Shown: positions 19,701 to 33,010 of the stretch, piece by piece
How positions within the stretch are numbered: the stretch's first letter is position 1
Layout of the letters: each line of letters begins with the position of its first letter
From: Zonotrichia leucophrys gambelii
Lineage: Eukaryota > Chordata > Aves > Passeriformes > Passerellidae
DNA: 64,000 nucleotides
Direction of reading: 5' to 3'
Assembly (NCBI RefSeq): GCF_028769735.1
Contig: NC_088175.1
Coordinates: forward strand, 3,906,001-3,970,000
The notes under the pieces: generated by a model
What the model was told of the DNA's origin: nothing
Seen by the model: the letters and a program-made list of their open reading frames with translations, nothing else
Databases searched by the model: none
Position numbers and translations under genes: made by a program

Positions 19701-22700
19701 AGAATCTAAGATCTAAAAAGCTGGTTGAGCTGGTTCTTTGAAGCTCATGAACTTGCAGTCATTTGTTCTCCTCTCAGATACCCAGAGCGCTGTTTCACAT
19801 GATCTCCATTAACAGGATTCCTTCTAGAGAAATGCATACTATGGTGGGACAGTGATGAAGGAACTGTGCATCCAACACCTTCATAAGCAGTCCATATTAT
19901 CATCATATAAGGCCTTGGATACTCAGGCATAGCCTCTGTCTGAATACAAGCACTATCATAAATCTTGCACGTCAGCCTCTGGGGTTTATGGACTGAATCA
20001 AACCCAGAGAATTAAACTACTGTTGTGATGATTAACCTGGGTTTCAATGCTGCTATTTATTATGTTAGGCAAATAAACTATTTGCTGTTTAAATGAGTTT
20101 CCATGTTCTTTTTCACACCTGGGAGTCAAGTGAAGCATTAAGAACCAGCTTTTGCCCATGGATGAAAAAAATGCGTGAAAGGAAACAAGAAAGCCACTTG
20201 CTGGGATTTTGCTAATAATCATTTCAGGTGTATAAATACAGCAGCTTGCCAAGCCTTTGGCCACCAGAGCAGTGTCTGTGCAATGGCTCAGCTTTATTTT
20301 AATCTTTGCAGAGTAATTCCTTGGAGACTTGAGGAGAAAGATGGTTTGGTATCTAAAGTCTTGACCTAAGACTCACAAGACTTTTCTTCTGAGTTTGCTG
20401 CTGCCTGCGCAGATCAATGTATTCCTCTTTCTGCTTTTGCTCCTCATATCAGCAGCTTATAAACTCTGGGTGACCAAATCCAGATACTTGTTTGCTGTTC
20501 AGGGTGAAGGAGCATGAGTTTGGTGGGACCTCAAGGCATTAGTATGAATGTTCATTGATGTGAAACAAAGGAAAACAACAAAGAAGGAAAAAGGAGAGCA
20601 AGTGTTTGCTGGATGGTGCACAGCAGGGGTGATTTCCTTGTTCTTTGAGGTGGATGCTCATGTGTTCCTTGCATGTGGCTGCAGTAGACTGAGAGCTTTG
20701 CACTGATGTTTCTCAGCAGTGTCAGGCTGCAGGATGCTGCTACTGCCTCAGAAACCAAGTCCAGCACCTCTGAGCAACGTGTCTTATGTGCAGAAAGAAG
20801 ATGACAAGTCGGGACTGAAATTCCTCCAGGACTGTGACATCCTGCTTCATGCTGGTGTAGTAGAGACTCACAGCAAGGATCAGCAGTGCACAAAACAAGA
20901 GCCACAGGAGCACAGGCAATCCAGATGATGTCCTGTCATCTGCTGAACGGTGATGAGAAGAAAAAAAGGAAGCAGCATTATTTTAGTGCCATCTTAAACG
21001 CTTCCCAAATTTGATCCCCTGCTGATGCCTTTGTCCCAGTTTTGTGGCAGCAGCAGGGTACAGAGGGCTCTGGTGGTGAGCACTTCTCTAGGCATCAGTT
21101 AAGTGATAGTGAGTCACACCTCCTGATGGAAGGTGGTGAGTATGAAAGATATCATCTAATGGAGCATTTAGAGAGTTTAATTATATACAATAAGAACAGG
21201 ATTAGCATAGCTAATGCATGATCTCAACTTCCCCTACAGCAATTATTTTTTGTACCTTTACCCTAAATGTTAAGTTGAATGATAGGAGAATATGAAGCTA
21301 CTTGGTCTAATTATTTAATGTTCACAAATGCCCCATAAAAGACAGAAGCTATAGATTTCTGTCCTTTTCCCTGGTAAGTCAGATTGTTTGGGACTCCTGC
21401 TAATTCTGGGAAGAGCCCAAACATGGCTCCATTAACCAAGAGGCATGTTCAGAAAGCTCTGGCAGTTTGAACCACTATGTTTGAGTGCTATATGTGCTAA
21501 TTACACCACAACATCCTCTGCACTTGCTCTTCAGCAAGAGGATACTGTAAAGATTTTTCCTGCCTTCAAAATATTTTTCAAACGTGTTTAAAGGTTGGGC
21601 ACAGCACACGTGTGGAAACCAGAGGGCTGCATTCAGCCTGCTGACAGCTGCATCCCAGCCCTTGCCTGTTTATATCCATCCCTGGGCCTTGGGGACCCAG
21701 TTTTGATTCAGCCCTGGCTGCTCTGTCTGACTGCATGGCCATTGCACGCTCGGCACTATTTCATAAAGCACTTAGAGTATTAAACATGCAGTATAAAGAC
21801 AAATTCATGCCTGAATAAAACCCATAGTGTGCAGCTATTTTCCTGCCATATGCACATAATCAATAAGGAGATAAAAATGTGGAGTGTATTATTATGGGTA
21901 AAGGGCCAACATTAGCTGTAACATATTTAAATTAGCTTCTACTCCGAGCCCTGGAATACACACCAGTCAATTAAACTGTCACACAGATGTACAGAGAGGA
22001 AGGTAAAAGTCATAAAACCAAGCCAGAAACACATAATAATGTATCAAAAAGTGTATGGGGAAAAGGTAAAATGTTAATAGGCAGTCATTTTATAGCTAAC
22101 CAGAAACCAAATCAATGTCCCATAATAGACCTGAGTGAATTATTTGCAGCAAGTAATTTATTCATTTGAATTTAGCCCTTCTTTCTCTTTTCAAATTATC
22201 CATGTGCAGGCTTCAGATTTTATAAATTTGTTTATTTGGCATTATTCTATGCAGGGTTGATATGAAGGTGTTTAGCCAGGGAATTGCTCACCACCTTCTG
22301 GTTTTGCAGAGATTTGTGAGCTGGGAATTGGTGTTTCCCTCGTGAGATTTCCCACACCACAGGCTGCAGCTCATGGCTGGGTGCCCCACCTGCCTTTTCC
22401 AACGTAGGGCTTGGCTGATGAGCACACGTGGGAGAAGGGAAACCTTCCTGTGGAAGCTAAACAGCTTTTCACATCAACCCTTTCATATGAAGTGCTTGTA
22501 ACCTGTTTCAAGTTTTAAAAAGTAACTTTCTTTGTGAAATTTCTGGGAGATCTCAAATGTAAACTTGAGCTTTCCTTATATCCTCTCAGTTATGAAATAT
22601 GTTCTATCCATGAACAGAAGAAACTAATGCAGAAGGATAATTTCAGCTGCAAAATTGTGATGAGCTATGCTCACAACAGCTTCAGCTAATCACTACATTT

Positions 22701-25700
22701 AGGTGTTGAAAATCAAATTTGCTTTTCTAGATTACAATTAGAAATTTAATGCTTAAGTTTGTTGGTTAAACTGCTTGTTGGAAGAGCACAGACCTGCACC
22801 CAGTCTCATGGCAACTCATCTGAGAAGAGCACTGGACCTGAATACAGGAGATTTTGTTTCAGTTCCTGCCTTGGCTATACATTTCCCCCATGCCCTGAAG
22901 AATATTTCATATTTGCTTTTCCCCAAGGCCCTTTCTGGCTGTAGTACCCTGATTCCAGCCCAATAACAAACCTAGATGATGCCACCATTGTCATGAACAC
23001 TCAGCCCCCATTTCTGGACAGGAGCAAAAGCTGAGGGATATGGGGACATCTCCCTGAGAGGATTTTTGTCCTCCCAAAAGTACAGCTCTGTGCATGTATA
23101 TATACATGTGTATAGGTGCCCCTCTCCCCTTCACTGCCTACAGCAAGGGCTGCATGTTGCCCAGGCCCTCTAGAAATGATCACCATCATCAGAATATCCA
23201 CATACACTCATTTGCTTGGGGGTCTGTGAGGCTGCCAGGCCTCAAAACCCGATTATTTTTATTATTTCTACCCTGCTGATAGCATATAAATGAATTGTCT
23301 CTTCCCCTCATACAAAACTCAGCAGGGAGAGCTATTGTTTAGCTTGGGGTGCTTTCCCTGCATATCTTAGTGAGAAACCTGCACCTATTTGAATGCCATA
23401 AAATATATTAATTATATTTAAATTAAAAATAGCTTCAGGGATTTAATTTTTGTTTCCACTATTTGTCTTACTAGATGTCTTGTTTAAAATTGCACTAGAC
23501 CTCATCAGCACCTTGTGCTGCTTATGCTAAGAAGAAAAAGCAGCAACCACTGATAGCACAAACTGCTGTGCATATGGAGGGTGTATTTGCACAGTGCATC
23601 CCACCAGCTGCAAAAGCAGACTCAGGTTAATGCTATGGATGGCTCACAGTTATAATGTGAAAAATTCAACTTACCCACTATGTAGTCACAGCAGGAAATT
23701 ACTAGAAAACAAAATGAAAAGGTTTTTACTTGCCTGGAAAGGTCTCTTGGCAGTGAGTGAACAAGAAAAGCCAGAACCAAGCAGTGTATCTGAAATTGCT
23801 GCCACCTTGGAGATGCTGGGCAACCTCTTACACCACTTTTGGCTCTGGGTGAGCACCTACCCACTCCATGCAAATATGCAGATGCAAGTGCACTTCAGGA
23901 AAGTGAGGAAAAATTATTGTGTGGGGGAATTCAGAGGCAGGAGTGCTGCTGTTGCAGAGAGGTCACAAAACAGCTCTGCTAAAACCCCTCCCTATTCCAC
24001 ATAATTCCTAGAAAGGAAAGGATTTAGACCAGCAGGCTGAAAGAATGAAAGTTAAGAAAGCACTGTCAGGCTAACTTTCATCAACAATATCCTGGAAATG
24101 TGTCTGCTTGGCAGCCAGGCCCAGACACAATCCAGGATGAAAAGTCCTGGATTGGAAACAGAAAAATTTCAGTGGTGCCAGAAACCTTCATTTTACCAGC
24201 CTTAATGTGAGTAATATTGTGTGGACAAACAGCAAATAATCTAAATCACAGACTGTTTGCAACACAGAATACTAGTTATGGGGTGGAACATTTCTCATGT
24301 CTCCATGAAAAAAAGTCTCAGAGTCTTCTCCATGCTCACAGCTCCCTGCATGAGCTCCAGAGTGGCTTTGCTGAAGTCAGAGCCAGGGGGTAACCAGCCT
24401 GGTCCCCTGGACTGACTGCAGGATTCCCAGTGCTGGTGTGGGGCATGGACCGTGGCACAGAGCTGAGGGAGTTATTATTCCCATCAGAATCCTGCTCCTG
24501 AGCACTCAGATGAGCTTTGAGGAATTTAAGCCTGACTCCCCGAGTCTCTCCAGGAGTTCAGTTTTGGTGGGAAAGCCCAGGCCATGTCAACAAGCTTATC
24601 AAGAAACAGCTTCCCCTTCATGCATCAGGAGGCATCCCAAACAATGCATTGCCAAACAAGTGAGAGTTCTGTTTATAGACACAGCAGATGCCAAGCCTTA
24701 TTTTCAGAAGCTGTAGCAGTCCAAACAGGTGGCTGACAGAAATTTTACCATTCTGCCACCTGTGTTTTGACCAACTGACATATCAAACCCATATAATTTT
24801 AGTTCTATACCAATAAATACAATTTTCTTGGCTGGATGGGTTTGGGAAAGTCAGAAGGTAACACCAATTATTATTTGGTATGGCATACAGCACGTGCAGA
24901 AGTGCAAACTTGATCCTTGTGCCAGACCTCTCCTGAAGGTCACTCCCAGCTGACCTAATTGCAATATTTTGGCTCATGAATGAAAAGACCAGAGGTTCTG
25001 TTAGCTGTGTCAGTCCCTGGGTGCCTCTGTTGGCAGAAGTTATTACATCCTGGCTGCTAGGCTCAGACCTCTGCTGCTGTATTCTGTGGCATCCTCGTTA
25101 TACACAGTGACATAATTATGTTTAAATTTGGTCTGAATGGAAACATTGCTCTGGGGAAACCCTGGGGCCCAGCCAGGCCCAGGGTGTACAATGACCCCTG
25201 TGGGGGCTGACTCAGGAGTCCCTGTGACAGCAGCTGAGGGTGAGGCAGGAGCCTGTCCATCCCAGGGCAGGCAGGCAATGCACGAGATGCAGTTCTGCAG
25301 AGCACAGAGCAAACATCATCCATTCTCTGCTCTGTGCTGAGCTGAAAATCACAAATTATCACAGGGGGAAGCTGATGTGGACAGACAGACAGGGTGGATG
25401 TTAAAAGCTGGAAAAGTCATGCCAAAATTCCTGATAGCTTGAGCATACCATGTTCAATGACTTCTTCTGGCTCACGAAACCGAACCCTGCGCTCTGCTCT
25501 CCGCTTCTCCCCCACAGCTGGGTCCACAGGTGGCCTTTTCCTCAGTATGGAAGGAGGAGAGCTGCTCTCATCTGTCTAAAGAGTGGATCAAAACACAAAA
25601 CACGTGACCATCCAAACAAGCTGAAGCATTTGGGTGAAGTTTTGATCTTTGGTGGCTGTGTTACTGTGTCCCTCGAAGGACATGATGTGTAACACCTCTG

Positions 25701-27138
25701 CTTGGACAGACCACTGTCATATTTACAGCCAAACAAAAAGAGATATTCCTACATTGCCATAGATCTGCAGTACTCTAAAGCTGTATTCTCAGGGAAAAGG
25801 ATAGGTAAAGCAATGGACAGCAAAATGTTCAGAAAGGATTTCTCTAAATTGTAAAAAATATTCGCTGAAGGTGGTTGCTCAACAGCCTTGGGCTGTTCTT
25901 AGAAGAACATAAATGTGATACAAAATATATGAACCGTATCATTTGGAGCACCTTTGAAATGTTCTGAGCTAAGCAGTTCCACTCAGAATGCAGCATTACC
26001 ATTTCAACAACTGGGACTGTGCTGACTTGTGTTTGGACACTCCTGATGGGTACAAGAAGGTAATGTATTTGCATTTCAATATAACAATTATGATGTTGCT
26101 CTGGTTTTGGCTTGGAAACCACATTTAGTCTTTGACAACAGAATCATAATGCTGTGGATTCTTTGAAATTACAATAAACAGGTCTGCAATAACATTAATA
26201 ACTCACTGTTCTGCATGGGAGTGCTCCTACAGTCAACTGCCCAAAGTGAATCCAAAGAACCTTGATTCAGACACCCACTGTCCTCTGGCAGTAGAGAGCA
26301 GATGGCAAATTTTCTGCTTTTCAAAGTGAGGGCTAGAGATTCTTAATGTTTTATTTTAAGACTGAAGTAATCTTCTCTAGCCCTTTCCATCTCTCCCCTC
26401 TGTTCCTCTGCTAGATAAAGGTTATTATTTCCTCTGGATTTCTCTCTGCTCCCTTTTTCCCCACTTTGTAATTTGTTCCCCCACTCAGTGAATGCATGCT
26501 CCTTACTTCAATTCTTCTCCTTGCTTTAATCTTTCTACTCCTCAATTACCTACTTTTATCCTTTTTTTTGACCCAAATGCCATTTCCTTTCCTGTTTGTT
26601 GGATGCTTTCCCCATGCTCACCATTTCACACACCCACTCCTTGGGCTGCAGGAGCAGGATTAGGTCCCAGTGACTGCAATCTGGGGGTGTCAGACCCCAG
26701 AGTAAAGGGGATAAATAGATTTTCTTACACATCACATTCTGGATAACCTCAAAAGACATATTGCATAGCCAGCAGGAACTGCCATGGGGTGAGGAATGTC
26801 TTTGATCCCTTCTCCTGAGAGATTCATAAAACCAATCTCATCACTGATAAGGATGATTTCTCTGATCCTGGGGTCATATCACCTCTGTCTCATGACTGGG
26901 GACAGTGTGTGTTGGAGCTCTGTGTTTTTTCATTCAGCAGCTAAAAATCTGGAAGCCCCATTCAGGTTATGGAAAACCTGGATTTCACTTCTTTCTGAGT
27001 CCAAAGAAATACAAAGCTACATCTTATATACACGCCCTCATCATCACAGTTATGGTGCACACATGGGAGCAGGGAATCTCAGTCTCTGCCACTGGAGCTG
27101 TCTTGTTTGGCCTTGAATAATTAAATATTCATTGAGCT

Positions 27139-27156
27139 AAAGAAAGAAAGAAAGAA
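27139..27156 (+). repeat. (AAAG)n microsatellite
   Basis: Four and a half AAAG units, immediately after a TTAAATATTCATTGAG segment that resembles the arm of the hairpin at 27220. Confidence 0.8.
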
Positions 27157-27219
27157 TGACTTTACAGCCTCGTGTTTGGGAGCTCCCTTGGGGGTGGCAG
27201 AAGCCTGCTCCTATCCTTG

Positions 27220-27263
27220 CTCCAATGAATACTTAATATGTGATACTTAAATATTCATTGGAG
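27220..27263. repeat. Inverted repeat, 12-bp perfect arms
   Basis: CTCCAATGAATA at 27220-27231 is the exact reverse complement of TATTCATTGGAG at 27252-27263. The pairing continues inward imperfectly (CTTAA against TTAAA). The loop is about 20 bases or fewer. TAAATATTCATTGAG at 27122-27136 and ATAATGAATATTTGAT nearby (about 27345-27360) are related copies of the same motif. It could be a small palindromic element or a cluster of homeodomain/POU-like sites; I cannot tell which. Confidence 0.7.
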
Positions 27264-30200
27264 CGGTCACTGGGAACAGGGTCTCTCATCTGCCAGGTGA
27301 CCACCCCAATCCCTCTGCAACAGCCACACACACGCATTACTCACATAATGAATATTTGATTATTCTGTGTAAAATGAAGCAGGTTTAGGGAGACACAGCC
27401 TAGCTCAGGCTGGGGGTGGTTATAGGTATAAGGGCTTCTCCTGTGGCACGACCAAGGAAACTGAACCTTTTATTTGAAGAAATTTATAACTCCAAGTGCA
27501 GCTGTTGCCCATATGAGCTTTTCCAAACACTTAGCAGTGACAGCACATCAGAAGAGAAAAACATGAAACAGCTGGCTGGTTGGATAGTACCTAGCCAAGG
27601 CAGACCTTAAAAAGGAAGTGATTTCATGATATTCACTACTTTAATAGCTTACAGAAATCAAAGCTACACATTGTCGGAATGAACAGAACACTGCCCCCTC
27701 AGACAGAAATCTGGTGTTAGCATAGTGTGACAAGAGTTAGAAACCTACCTAAGTGATAGCTGGGCAATTTTATGACCCCAAAAACAACCCATCTGTAGCA
27801 AGCTGCGGGCACTGCACACAGGGACCTCATCCCCCATGAGAAGATGACTTACCTGCAGCTCTTTGGCACTAGGATCAGGAAGTGAGGCTGGACATACTTG
27901 GGACATGTACTCTGGATGCCAACATGAAGCCTCCCACATGAAGCTTTGGATGGAAAGCCTCTTGTCCAGAAGCTGAGAGGGAGCAGGGAAAAGTTTCAGG
28001 AGCCCCCTGAGCAGGGGGATGGAGCCAGCAGCGGCACCGCGCAGATGGGAGCGGAGAGGAGGATGAGGAGGGGGAAGAAGAGTTTGTGTCCTTTGTACCA
28101 GGGCTGGCATGGGAAGGATGAGATGTACTCAGGAGCCAAAAATAGCACCCAGTGATAACACTGGCTGTGCAGCTGGAAGCAGGGCTGCTCTGGCAGCGGG
28201 AGAGGGCCTGAATGGAGCAAGTCACAGATAAACACCTACGTGTTTGTTCTGCCTGAATGTGAAATTGGGGGTGGATTTTTAATAGCAATTGCTGCATTTC
28301 TGTGATCATGTTGGATTCCTTTCCAGAATCCACTCCCAATCACAAAAACCTTGCAAGTGGGATTGATTTTAATCCTTTTTCCATTCAAAATATGTGGGTA
28401 AAAGTCACCAGCAAATTATATAAATATAGTGACATGACAGATATCTCCCTCCAGAACAGTTATGGCCTCACTTTATATGTTTTACAAATTAAATCCATTA
28501 TTATAGTAATAAAGTGGGATTTAAACATTTGACATTTCTACTCATATTATAATAAGATTATTGATAGAAAGAGAGGTGATTTACTGTTCAAGAGGCTTTA
28601 ACAGTCCCTTGTCAAATACTGAAGGCTGGGCATCATCAAATATACAATTTCTAGTTAGAAATACCTGCCATGATTGCTGAAATATACTGGTTTGTTGTCC
28701 CTGCAAGCACAACCTTGTGCTTTTATTTTGTTCTTTTCCTGGAGCTATTTATTTGCAGTGCCACGTGTAATGGAAATGGTTTGGTTTTATAGTGGTTGGA
28801 TGGACATTCCCATGTCATGTTCAGGCTGGCCCTTGCTCTGCAGGGCAGAGAGGGAGGCAGGATGCTCATACTGGGAACCAGAGGGCACAGCTGCTCTGTG
28901 GGCTTTACTGCTTAACTCACTTCCTTTCAGGAATTTGAGGAATGGGTGAGTAGATGGAAAGAGTTGGGATCCTCCCCCAGAGAAAACTGGGCCAGAGCAG
29001 CAGAGGAGGCTTCTGAGGCTGATGTGGGGTCAGCAAACCCCTCAGGACTTGCTGCCCTCCTGCAGCTCAGCCTCTGCATGGGTGCACTGTCCTCAAACCT
29101 GTCCTTGGTGACATCAGCATCCATGTAGAGAGGAATAGATTTTGCTGGTCTAGGGCTCTCCACTGAATGAATGCAAAAAGGACCATATCTAAAAGACCCC
29201 TGAAGAGAGTTACCTACCTTCTCTTTCCTGTGCATTGGGGTGGTGGAGGGCTTTTCCGCATGCTGAAACCAGCTCACAGCAGCAGGCCTTGTGAAATGCT
29301 TCCAAAATCCCCTCTCTGCTGTGTCCTGCAAGTGTTCCACAGAAGTTATTTCAGGAAATCTTTTGGTGGGGAAAAGACAGTCTTTAAAATTTTGTTCATA
29401 GTAGATCTTAGACAGAAAGGTGACAAAACCTGTCAAACCATGGTCCCTGGCTTCTCTGGCTCCTCCTTCCTCCTGTTGTGATAATCACTTACTACTAATT
29501 CATGTAAGAAGGAATTTACCTGCCCCTGCTTTGGCCAGCAAAACTGATGAAGGTGGGATTAGGGAAATCAAACTCTAGTCTTCATCTAGCTTTGGCTTTG
29601 TCCATGGGAATTGTCTCATTTATTTTATTAGTGTCACCCAGCAAGGCACATAAGAAGGTCTTGTGCAGCCTCTTATTCCACAGAGTGGGGAACAATGCAT
29701 TTGTCAGCTTTTACATATGAATAAAAAACCTTGTTCATGTCTTCTTCACTGAACCTGGCTTTGTTCAAAGGAAGGTTTTACAGTTTTCTAAGTATTTGGT
29801 CAAAGATATTTTGGTAATTAAAAAAAAATAAAAAGAAAAAACCCAAATGGGATTTGCTGTGTTCAAGAAATGGACATAGGGAGACAACATTTATAATTTT
29901 TCATGCCAGAAACCATTTCTTTTCAGTTCTAGATTCCCCTTAAATGTAAACAATTTTTTTTTGTTCATTTGATTGAAAAATAATTGGGCAGCTTATAAAT
30001 GTTTTCATGAAAGATTGCTATTTAAATGCCAGGGATGATAATTTCATCGTGGCATTCTCACTTTTATCTCAAGATGTGCTAATTATATTGATAGTAATGG
30101 TTGTAAATGCTTGAATAATTAGTAGTTACCTGGGCACTCAAGTTTCAGTGGATAAAGATGTCAGTAGTTCAAATCTCATGACAGGGACAGTTCCATTCCT

Positions 30201-31328
30201 ATTAAGTGCTTTTGATTGTAGTCTAACAACCTAAAATTGGACATATGATAGGAATAAAACACAGCCCAATGCTTAAAGTAAAAGAATCCAGGAAAATAAC
30301 TTCTCTAGCCTCTGAAATCACTGACAATAAATAATATTTACTATAGTAGATGATTTCTGCATTAAAAGCTGTAAGAATTTCCTTTAATATTGCTCTTCTT
30401 TTTAAAGTAATTTTTCATCTAAGATTTGATCTCATTTCATGCAAAGTACGTCAGAAACAAAGCTGGACAAATAATTCATAAATGAATTATTTAGCTTGTG
30501 AGTGTCACCTCTATTTCTTTCAGCTAATTGTTCACAAATAGATAGTGACTTTTGTCAATGTATTCATTATTCAGATTTATTCAGTGGATAATTGCTGGGA
30601 GTAATTCTTTGTCTGTAGATTGCTTGGAATCATTTTGCTGTGAACATTTAATAGTAAAAATCTATCCAGGCTTTCAATAAAAGACAAACTAAAATTATCT
30701 ATAACTACTGATGTAGCCCTTAAACATGAACAATATAATGCAGTTTTAAAGAGCAACACCAACATATTAATCAAGAAATCCACTACTTACCATGCTACAT
30801 AGGAGAGAAAGCAAAAACATTTCAACTCTCTGTGTAGCACTGACATTGAATGGTGCACATTGTATATGCAAATAAATTTTTACAAGAAAAGGGTTGCTTA
30901 AGTGTTTGCTCAGCAGAAAAACAAAACATGCCCAAACAAAACATGATTGACTTTCCAGAGAATAAATATGAACAGTCCACACAAAGGAATTAACTGCACA
31001 GCCAGTATTTTTTCTGCAATACCTCAGTGGAAGATGTCTAGGAAATAAACATAACATGATAAAACAATTTTACACTCAGAGGATAGCCGTGTAACCATAT
31101 GAACTCTTTTTCCATTTCCTTCTGTGGGAATAAATATTTTAGACAAGCAAAGTACTTTGTAAATGATGCCTTTGTGGGGATTCGTCTGGCCTGGTTCAAT
31201 TATTCTGAAACCCAGCAATTTTCTCATATCATTGAATCTGCTTTTATTGCAAATAGGGTCATAGAAATAGTCACTCATTGCAATAATGGACTTCGTTTAT
31301 CTTAACTATTAACACTTGCAGTAGGTTT

Positions 31329-31342
31329 ACACACACACACAC
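31329..31342 (+). repeat. (AC)7 dinucleotide repeat
   Basis: Short AC run followed by GTATATAT, in an AT-rich stretch. Confidence 0.8.
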
Positions 31343-32519
31343 GTATATATTCAATATTTATGGATATGCACAGTGTATATATATTAATAATGAAGTAACT
31401 TTATCTCCAACAATCTGAAAACAAAATCACGTAATCCCATACAGTGTGGGGTGCAGTGGTAACTGGAAGCAGCATATCAGGATAACAGAACAGAAAAGGA
31501 ATAAATAAATTAGAGGGGAGTCTTCCATATCTTCCTCAACTTCCAGGGTGTCAATTGAGCCTTTGTTCAGTATTCCACCTTTCGCGGTTCTGTGTACTCT
31601 TGATTAATAATTTAGAGATGCACCTTTTGGAAGCAGGGTAAACTTTGTGTTTGCCAAGAGTGATTTTCCACTAGTCAGGGAGTACATCAGGAAATAAAAT
31701 ACCAAATTGCCCCACAAAGTATAATTAGGTGTTGCCTCCTTCCTTTTTCTGCCTCTGGAGAAACAGATTTACTGCTGAGAGTTCTGGGACACCCATGAGA
31801 TGTTATACAGCTCCATTTCTTCTCCTCAACCTTCCAGTAAAGAAAGCACTGTGTAAATCCCAGCCTCAAGACAAAAATCAGCTCTTTGGACTGTATGTTT
31901 CCATTCAACATCCAGAAGGATCATAATTAATCTGTTGTCTGGTGGTCAATCCAAACCGGTTTTTTTCATGGAGTTGGTGAAAAAAAAATCAACAGCAAAG
32001 CATAATGGAAACAGGGCACTGAAAGGGAAGATGATCTGGTAACACTTGGTGTGTGTAGCAGGATGAAAGCAATCAGTTTTCCTTCCTGTATATCTGTTAG
32101 TTCCTGTGATGGCCAGAGAGCTGTGAATCCAGGTGTGGTTTTTCCCAGGGAAGTGCAGTTGTGGTCAGTGCAAAGTGCAGCACCAACAATCCCTGTGGTG
32201 CTCCGTGAAGGACCCACAGGATTACCCTCCCAGTGGGACCTTTTGGCCCTTCAATTATTACTGCTCTGTGCTGGAAATTTTAATGGTCACACAGATCTGT
32301 AAGGCCCCCTTTGATGTAGGTGGGCAGACCTGGGCCATTCACCCAGGACCTGTGGGGCTGGATTGCTAACCTCTGTAAAAATTGGGTTGGGGTGGTGCTG
32401 CTGCATGTGGACATCTGCTCCATCACAGCAGAACTCACTTCTGAAGGCAGAGTCACGGCCCTATTTGCAGATGTAGCATCTCAGGATTGTTTTGGAAAAG
32501 CTTTTTAAGGTCAGTGAGT

Positions 32520-33010
32520 TAACCCAGTGTTAACGCAGCCCTGCAAAGGGCAGCACTAAACCACATCCCCAAGTGCCACATCTAAATCTTTTAAATACGT
32601 CCAGGGACCGCAACCCAACAGCTTTCCTGGACAGTCTGTTCTATTGACACCCCTTTTAGTGAAGAAATTTTTCCTTATATCCAATCTAAACCTCCCCTGG
32701 TGCAATCTGAGGCCTTTTCCTCTTGTTCTATTTCTTGTTAATTGGGAGAAGAGGCCAACACCCCCCATCTAAAATATTTTTCCAGGTAGTTGTAGGGTGT
32801 GAGATGGTTTCCCCTGAACCTAATTTTCTCCAGTCAAAACTGGAGCTGCTTCCTCAGCATAAATCTTGTACTCCAGACCCCTCCTCAGCTCCATTGTCCT
32901 TCTCTGGACCTGTTCCAGCACCTCAATGCCTTTCTTGTAGTGAGTGGCCTAAAACTGAAACAGGATTTAAGGTGCAGCCTCACCAGCACTGAGTACAGGG
33001 GGACCATGTA
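32520..33010 (-). mobile_element. CR1 LINE fragment (-), the longest in the window
   Basis: Read on the minus strand this is a CR1 3' region. Plus-strand landmarks in order are GCACTAAACCACATCCCCAA, GTGAAGAAATTTTTCCTTAT followed by ATCCAATCTAAACC, CTCCCCTGGTGCAATCTGAG, AGTTGTAGGGTGTGAGATGG, CTTCTCTGGACCTGTTCCAG, CACCTCAATGCCTTTCTTGT, and GCAGCCTCACCAGCACTGAG followed by TACAGGGGGACC. About 490 bases are kept, reaching further into the 3' UTR/ORF2 end than the other copies. The copy is diverged and non-coding. Confidence 0.9.

Larger units (their letters stand above)
10784..32519. other. Gene-free interval, about 21.7 kb
   Basis: I see no exon I can support. Contents that stand out are the 34-bp minisatellite at 11701, the ATTT microsatellite at 12042, a 16-bp direct repeat at 13828-13859, a candidate distal poly(A) signal at 16721, an AAAG microsatellite at 27139, a hairpin at 27220 and an AC run at 31329. 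Stretches around 21180-22260, 23395-23460 and 29800-31300 are strongly AT-rich with many TAAT cores. The longest chance frames reach 175 codons (minus, 19155-19682) but show no family resemblance. Confidence 0.7.

Noticed and set aside
22790..22900. Possible second MIR-like SINE (GAGCACTGGACC, then TTTCAGTTCCTGCC)
   Set aside because: The similarity covers only about 50 bases without the core or 3' part; too weak to call.
28927..29436. Minus-strand frame of 169 codons that reads rather protein-like
   Set aside because: No recognisable family, no neighbouring exons and no promoter signal. It could be worth a database search but cannot be supported here.
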